From: REEB481 sp964586595
GTDB taxonomy: Bacteria > Bacteroidota > Bacteroidia > NS11-12g > UBA955
Length of the DNA: 36,405 nucleotides
Direction of reading: 5' to 3'
NCBI GenBank assembly: GCA_964586595.1
Contig: CAZPHB010000021.1
Coordinates: forward strand, 1-36,405
Made by a program: the position numbers and the translations under genes. Each line of letters starts with the position of its first letter. Positions within the stretch are counted from its first letter, which is position 1. Shown piece after piece: positions 32,803 to 36,405 of the stretch. The notes beneath the pieces are model-generated. The model saw nothing but the letters and a program-made list of their open reading frames with translations. It did no database searches and was not told the DNA's origin.

Positions 32803-33606
32803 TTAACGGAATAAAAGTTCTTTCAGGATGATGTAACACCCCATCACCAACACAAACCAACCAAATCCTGTTTTGAGTTTGGCTCCTGGAATGCTTTTGG
32901 AAAGGGCGATGCCTCCGAAGATTCCTGCTACAGCGGCGGCGGTAAACAGACTCAACAAATTCCAGTCGATGACCAATTTCCCTTGCAGGTCTCCGGTGAA
33001 GCCGATGAGCGATTTTACGGCAATGATGAACAAGGAGGTGCCAACGGCCAGCTTCATCGGCATTTTGGCCAGCAGCACCAGGGCAGGGATGATGAGGAAT
33101 CCTCCGCCGGCGCCCACCAGTCCGGTGAGTACACCCACCAAGGTTCCTTCCAGCAGAATCACGGGATAATTGTAGGTGATGTTTCCTGAATCGGCAGGTT
33201 CCGTTCCCTTCTTGCCGGGTCGAATCATGGACACAGAAGCCATGATCATCACCACGGCAAAGAGCAGCATCAAAGCGATGGGCTTGGTGATTGCCAGGCT
33301 GCCCAGACTGAACAGCTCATCCGGAATTATGGGTACCAGCCATTTACGGGTGGCATAAACCGCAGCAATGGAGGGCAATCCGAATACCAGCACGGTAGGG
33401 AAATGCACGGTTTTTTGCATGGCATTGCGGATGCCGCCTACCAGCGCCGTAGTGCCTACAATGAACAGGGAGTATGCGGTAGCAGCCACCGGATCTACAT
33501 CCATGATGTACACCAGTATGGGAACGGTGAGGATGGAACCGCCGCTGCCAATCAGTCCGAGGGAAATGCCGACAAGTGCGGCCAGCAGGTAACCGATGAT
33601 GATCAT
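32803..33606 (-). CDS. tauE: TauE/SafE-family sulfite/sulfonate exporter
   Basis: A 267-residue membrane protein with eight or so helices arranged as two repeats. Glycine-rich motifs are GLIGSGGSILTVPILVYI near the N-terminus and the equivalent LVGAGGGFLIIPALVLLAKM in the second half. Family members move sulfite, sulfoacetate or other anions. It lies 57 bases upstream of the cstB ATG at 32745, mirroring the tauE-cst arrangement known from Staphylococcus. Its probable role is export of sulfite or thiosulfate made by CstB. It has its own CRP-like box (33641-33656) with the ATG at 33606 near the expected transcription start, so the message may be nearly leaderless. Confidence 0.88.
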   Translation of the reverse strand: MIIIGYLLAALVGISLGLIGSGGSILTVPILVYIMDVDPVAATAYSLFIVGTTALVGGIRNAMQKTVHFPTVLVFGLPSIAAVYATRKWLVPIIPDELFSLGSLAITKPIALMLLFAVVMIMASVSMIRPGKKGTEPADSGNITYNYPVILLEGTLVGVLTGLVGAGGGFLIIPALVLLAKMPMKLAVGTSLFIIAVKSLIGFTGDLQGKLVIDWNLLSLFTAAAVAGIFGGIALSKSIPGAKLKTGFGWFVLVMGCYIILKELLFR

Positions 33607-33610
33607 GATG

Positions 33611-33656
33611 CAAATGAAAAACCGGGAACCCTTATTTCAATGCGACCCAGGTCACG
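33611..33656 (-). promoter_or_regulatory. tauE promoter with CRP/FNR-like palindrome (site C)
   Basis: The + strand reads TGCGA-CCCAGG-TCACG at 33641-33656 (GCGAC-N4-GTCAC), four of five matches in each half to TGTGA/TCACA. The - strand -7-like TTCATTTG is at 33611-33618, 34 bp away centre to centre. Confidence 0.5.
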
Positions 33657-33707
33657 TTACAGGCGTTTCGTTCTTTCCGGAATTCTACGCGTGCATGCAT
33701 GCTCGGT

Positions 33708-34037
33708 TTAATGCACCAACGGCGACAGAGGCCTGATTTCTTCCAAAAGGGTGCGGAAGGCCAGGATTTGTTCGCCGTAGCGGGCTTTCGTTTCCTGTTG
33801 CAAGGCCGGAGCGAAGTGGTCGCGGTAGCGTTCGTAGTCGGCCAAACTCAGGGCGCGGTATTGGATGCTGTAGTTCACGCCCTCATCATCAGCGGCATTG
33901 GTCAGCACCTTCAGGATGCCCACTTCGCGGAAGCAGCCGGTAGCCATCACCTCGGGAATATGCACTTCGTTCATCCATTCCAGCCATTCTTCTGCCAGCG
34001 CGGGCTCCATGTGGCAGGTTACGTTGTATATGATCAT
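33708..34037 (-). CDS. DUF4286 family protein
   Basis: A 109-residue soluble protein beginning MIIYNVTCHMEPALAEEWLEWM and containing HIPEVMATGCF and SIQYRALSLADYERYRDHFAP, the pattern of DUF4286 proteins, which have a ferredoxin-like/dimeric alpha-beta barrel look. No function is established. It starts three bases after the ABC exporter stop, so it is co-transcribed with it. The 101 bases between its stop and tauE hold site C. Confidence 0.88.
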   Translation of the reverse strand: MIIYNVTCHMEPALAEEWLEWMNEVHIPEVMATGCFREVGILKVLTNAADDEGVNYSIQYRALSLADYERYRDHFAPALQQETKARYGEQILAFRTLLEEIRPLSPLVH

Positions 34038-34040
34038 GGG

Positions 34041-35861
34041 TTAAAGTTGTTGCAAACGAATCAGTTTGGCGTAGGTTCCGTTCAGCGCCATGAGTTCTTC
34101 GTGGCGGCCGGTTTCCACAATTTCGCCCTGCTGCAAAACCACAATGCGGTCGGCGTGTGTAACGGTGCTTAAACGGTGCGCAATCACAATACTGGTGCGG
34201 TGTTTCATCAGCTTGTCCAGCGCCTCCTGAACCAGCTTTTCGCTTTCGGTATCCAGGGCGCTGGTGGCTTCATCCAGAATCAGAATTTCCGGGTTGCGCA
34301 GTACGGCCCGGGCAATGCTCAGGCGCTGTTTTTGTCCGCCGCTGAGTTTGCCTCCGCGGTCGCCAATATTGGTTTGGTATCCATCGGGAAGTTGTGCAAT
34401 GAACTCGTGGGCATTGGCCATGCGTGCGGCAGCTTCTACTTCTTTCATGCCCACACCCTGCATGCCGAAGGTGATGTTTTGATATACCGTGTCGTTGAAC
34501 AGGATGCTTTCCTGCGCAACAATGCCCATCAGGCCGCGCAGGTCTTCCTGACGGAAGCCGCGGATGTCGTGTCCGTCGAGCAAAATCGTTCCTTCGCGTA
34601 CATCGTAAAAGCGGGGAACCAAATCTGCCAGCGTGGTTTTGCCGGCTCCGGAAGCACCCACCAAGGCCACCATCTCTCCTTTGCGGACCTGCAGGTTGAT
34701 GTTGTGCAGCACTGATTTATTGCCGTAGCTGAAGCCCACATTCTGGAATTCGATTCCTTCTTTAAACTGCGGGGCAGGCAGTGGATGTTGTGGGTCGGTA
34801 ACTTCCAGCGGCGCATGCAGGATTTCTTCCACCCGCATCAAACCGGCCATGCCGCGCTGCGCGGAATACAAAGCCTGGGAAAATCCTTTAAAAGGTGGAA
34901 TCAGTTGACTGAAAATGCCGAAGTAGGCGATGAAGAATTCCGGTTCCAGTTCGCCGCGGAACACCATGCCGCCGCCAAACCACAGCAGCACGGCCGACAC
35001 CAGAAATCCAAGGGTTTCGGACATGGGCGAAGCCAGGTCGTAGCGGTGGCTCACGGCGATGTTCAGTCGGGTATAATCCTGATCGTCTTTTTCGTAGCGT
35101 TTTTTCACAAAAGACTCTGCCACGAAACCTTTGATGATGCGAATGCCGCCCAAGGTTTCTTCCATCATGCTCAGAATATGGCCGGCCATTTCCTGGTTCT
35201 TGGTGGATTTTTTTCTAAGGGTTCTGGCAATCAGTCCAATCAAGAGTGCTGCCACGGGCAAGGTCACCAAAACATAGAGGGTAAGTTTCCAGCTCATCAG
35301 AATCAGCGTGGTGAGGAAGATGACGATGTTTACCGGGTCTTTGTACAGGGCTTCCAGGCTCACCATCATGGCCCATTCAATTTCTTTCATGTCGTTGCTC
35401 ATGCGCGACATCAAATCGCCTTTGCGTTCGTTGCTGAAATAGGAAACGGGCAGAGAAACCACCTTGTGGAACACCTGGAGGCGCACGCTGCGAATGGCTT
35501 TATTGCGCAGGATGACGATGAAATACAATGCAAGGTAGCGACAGGCATTTTTGATGAGGGTGATGACCACCAGCGCAATGCAGAGGTAGAACAATGCGGT
35601 AAAGCGGTCGGCAGCCACCAGTTCTTTGAACCAGAGCACGGCATCAGAATACACGGTACTGAACCAGTTTCCGCTGCCCATTTTGTCGCGGGCGGTGCTG
35701 AAGGCAGAATCGTCGCTCTGAAAGAGAAACTTCAGCACGGGCATCACCAGCAGCAGGGTGAGCAGTTGCAGCAGGATATAGCCCAGGTTGAACACAAAAT
35801 TCAAAAGGATATACCCTTTGAACTGCTTCACGTAGCTAAGGATTTTAAAGACGGCCTTCAC
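34041..35861 (-). CDS. MsbA-type ABC exporter (membrane and ATPase domains fused)
   Basis: This 606-residue half-transporter has six membrane helices in the first 300 residues and an ATPase domain with Walker A LVGASGAGKTTL, signature LSGGQKQRLSIARA, and Walker B ILILDEATSALD, followed by the His loop IVIAHRLSTV. It probably flips lipids such as lipid A precursors, or exports peptides or drugs; the Bacteroidota members are commonly labelled MsbA-like. The GTG at 35861 is chosen because the upstream ATG at 35906 overlaps the ATG of the divergent lipoprotein gene and adds residues (MPQITTCVLALPLPC) that look non-native. Confidence 0.92.
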   Translation of the reverse strand: MKAVFKILSYVKQFKGYILLNFVFNLGYILLQLLTLLLVMPVLKFLFQSDDSAFSTARDKMGSGNWFSTVYSDAVLWFKELVAADRFTALFYLCIALVVITLIKNACRYLALYFIVILRNKAIRSVRLQVFHKVVSLPVSYFSNERKGDLMSRMSNDMKEIEWAMMVSLEALYKDPVNIVIFLTTLILMSWKLTLYVLVTLPVAALLIGLIARTLRKKSTKNQEMAGHILSMMEETLGGIRIIKGFVAESFVKKRYEKDDQDYTRLNIAVSHRYDLASPMSETLGFLVSAVLLWFGGGMVFRGELEPEFFIAYFGIFSQLIPPFKGFSQALYSAQRGMAGLMRVEEILHAPLEVTDPQHPLPAPQFKEGIEFQNVGFSYGNKSVLHNINLQVRKGEMVALVGASGAGKTTLADLVPRFYDVREGTILLDGHDIRGFRQEDLRGLMGIVAQESILFNDTVYQNITFGMQGVGMKEVEAAARMANAHEFIAQLPDGYQTNIGDRGGKLSGGQKQRLSIARAVLRNPEILILDEATSALDTESEKLVQEALDKLMKHRTSIVIAHRLSTVTHADRIVVLQQGEIVETGRHEELMALNGTYAKLIRLQQL

Positions 35862-35904
35862 GCAGGGCAAAGGTAACGCAAGCACACAAGTTGTAATTTG
35901 CGGC

Positions 35905-36405
35905 ATGTTTCGCTTAAGGATGCTGTTGCTGCCTGGTTTGCTGCTGGCTTGTGGAGGCAGTGAAACCGGTTCGAAATCAGGTTATGCCCTGCTTCGTGCG
36001 CAAAAAGACAGTTTGATGCGCTTCGATCCGGAAAGTCCGTTTCGAAAGGGGAATTTGCCTTTTGAGGGATTGGCTTATTTCCCGGAAGACAGCCGCTGGA
36101 AGCTGAGGGCGGTTTGGCGCAAGCCTGAATTCCGTCCTCCGGTGGTGCTGGCAACTTCTACCGGAACACCCCGCAGTGTGTTGCATGAAGGAAATCTTGA
36201 ATTTGAGGTGGAAGGGAAGAAGCAAATCCTGCAAGCCTATGGAATTGAAGGCGATGAGGGGAATTTGTTTATTCCGTTTAAAGACCTCACCTCGGGTAAG
36301 GAAACTTATGGTGCAGGCCGCTATCTGGAAGCGTTAAAAGAAGCGGGTGATTCTGTGTGGCTGGATTTCAATTTATGTTATCAGCCCTATTGTGCGTATA
36401 ACGAT
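35905..36405 (+). CDS. DUF1684 lipoprotein, N-terminal part
   Basis: The gene runs off the right edge; 167 codons are visible. A lipoprotein signal (MFRLRMLLLPGLLLACGG) has the modified Cys in LLAC at residue 16. The DUF1684 blocks follow: LPFEGLAYFPEDSRW, LFIPFKDLTSGKETYGAGRY and LDFNLCYQPYCAYND. No biochemical role is established. It is divergent from the ABC exporter with a 43-base gap if that gene starts at 35861. Confidence 0.9.
   Translation, partial: MFRLRMLLLPGLLLACGGSETGSKSGYALLRAQKDSLMRFDPESPFRKGNLPFEGLAYFPEDSRWKLRAVWRKPEFRPPVVLATSTGTPRSVLHEGNLEFEVEGKKQILQAYGIEGDEGNLFIPFKDLTSGKETYGAGRYLEALKEAGDSVWLDFNLCYQPYCAYND

Overview
The window is about 36.4 kb from a member of the Bacteroidota, probably a draft or metagenome-assembled scaffold. 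It contains four runs of exactly 100 N. The phylum call rests on type IX secretion (T9SS) sorting domains at the ends of two secreted proteins, several TAnnTTTG-type -7 promoter elements, a DUF1684 lipoprotein, a split YeeE pair, and the ruvX-def order at the left end. No rRNA, tRNA, CRISPR array, insertion sequence or integrase was recognised.

Left part (1-3.05 kb, + strand): the tail of ruvX, then def and a UbiA-family prenyltransferase with overlapping reading frames, then an ABC-F ATPase broken by an assembly gap. A strong hairpin separates these from the next block.

Inorganic-carbon block (3.07-13.06 kb, - strand): in transcription order, SulP transporter 2, a decayed outer-membrane barrel gene next to an assembly gap, a small putative secreted protein, dabA, dabB, a porin, and SulP transporter 1. 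DabA keeps the four residues known to be essential in characterised DabA. The set looks like a route for bicarbonate/CO2 from the outer membrane (porin) across the inner membrane (DabAB, SulP).

Envelope block (13.2-19.75 kb, + strand): a left-handed beta-helix acetyltransferase, galE, a TIGR02206-type membrane protein, a GT-A glycosyltransferase, a secreted TPR protein and a multi-pass GT39-like glycosyltransferase.

Sulfur block (19.77-27.9 kb, - strand): an uninterrupted eight-gene operon. In transcription order it holds a periplasmic rhodanese, two half-size YeeE/YedE transporters, a TsdA-like dihaem cytochrome c, a Tat-exported SoxB-like hydrolase, a secreted DsrE-like protein, an outer-membrane barrel, and a multicopper oxidase with a T9SS tail. 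A second sulfur unit at 31.3-33.6 kb holds tauE and a CstB-like persulfide dioxygenase-rhodanese. All three sulfur promoters (rhodanese operon, cstB, tauE) carry a CRP/FNR-like palindrome (GTnAC-N4-GTCAC and variants) centred 33-34 bp from the centre of a -7-like box. This suggests one regulon and is the most interesting signal I found.

Right part: a large T9SS type B surface protein with two gaps, an AT-rich MntA/HepT toxin-antitoxin pair whose toxin gene has an in-frame stop, an MsbA-type ABC exporter followed by a DUF4286 gene, and the start of a DUF1684 lipoprotein.

Together the window suggests an organism that handles persulfide/thiosulfate-level sulfur in the periplasm and cytoplasm and actively takes up inorganic carbon. 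No carbon-fixation enzyme and no SoxYZ/SoxXA are visible here, so lithoautotrophy cannot be concluded.
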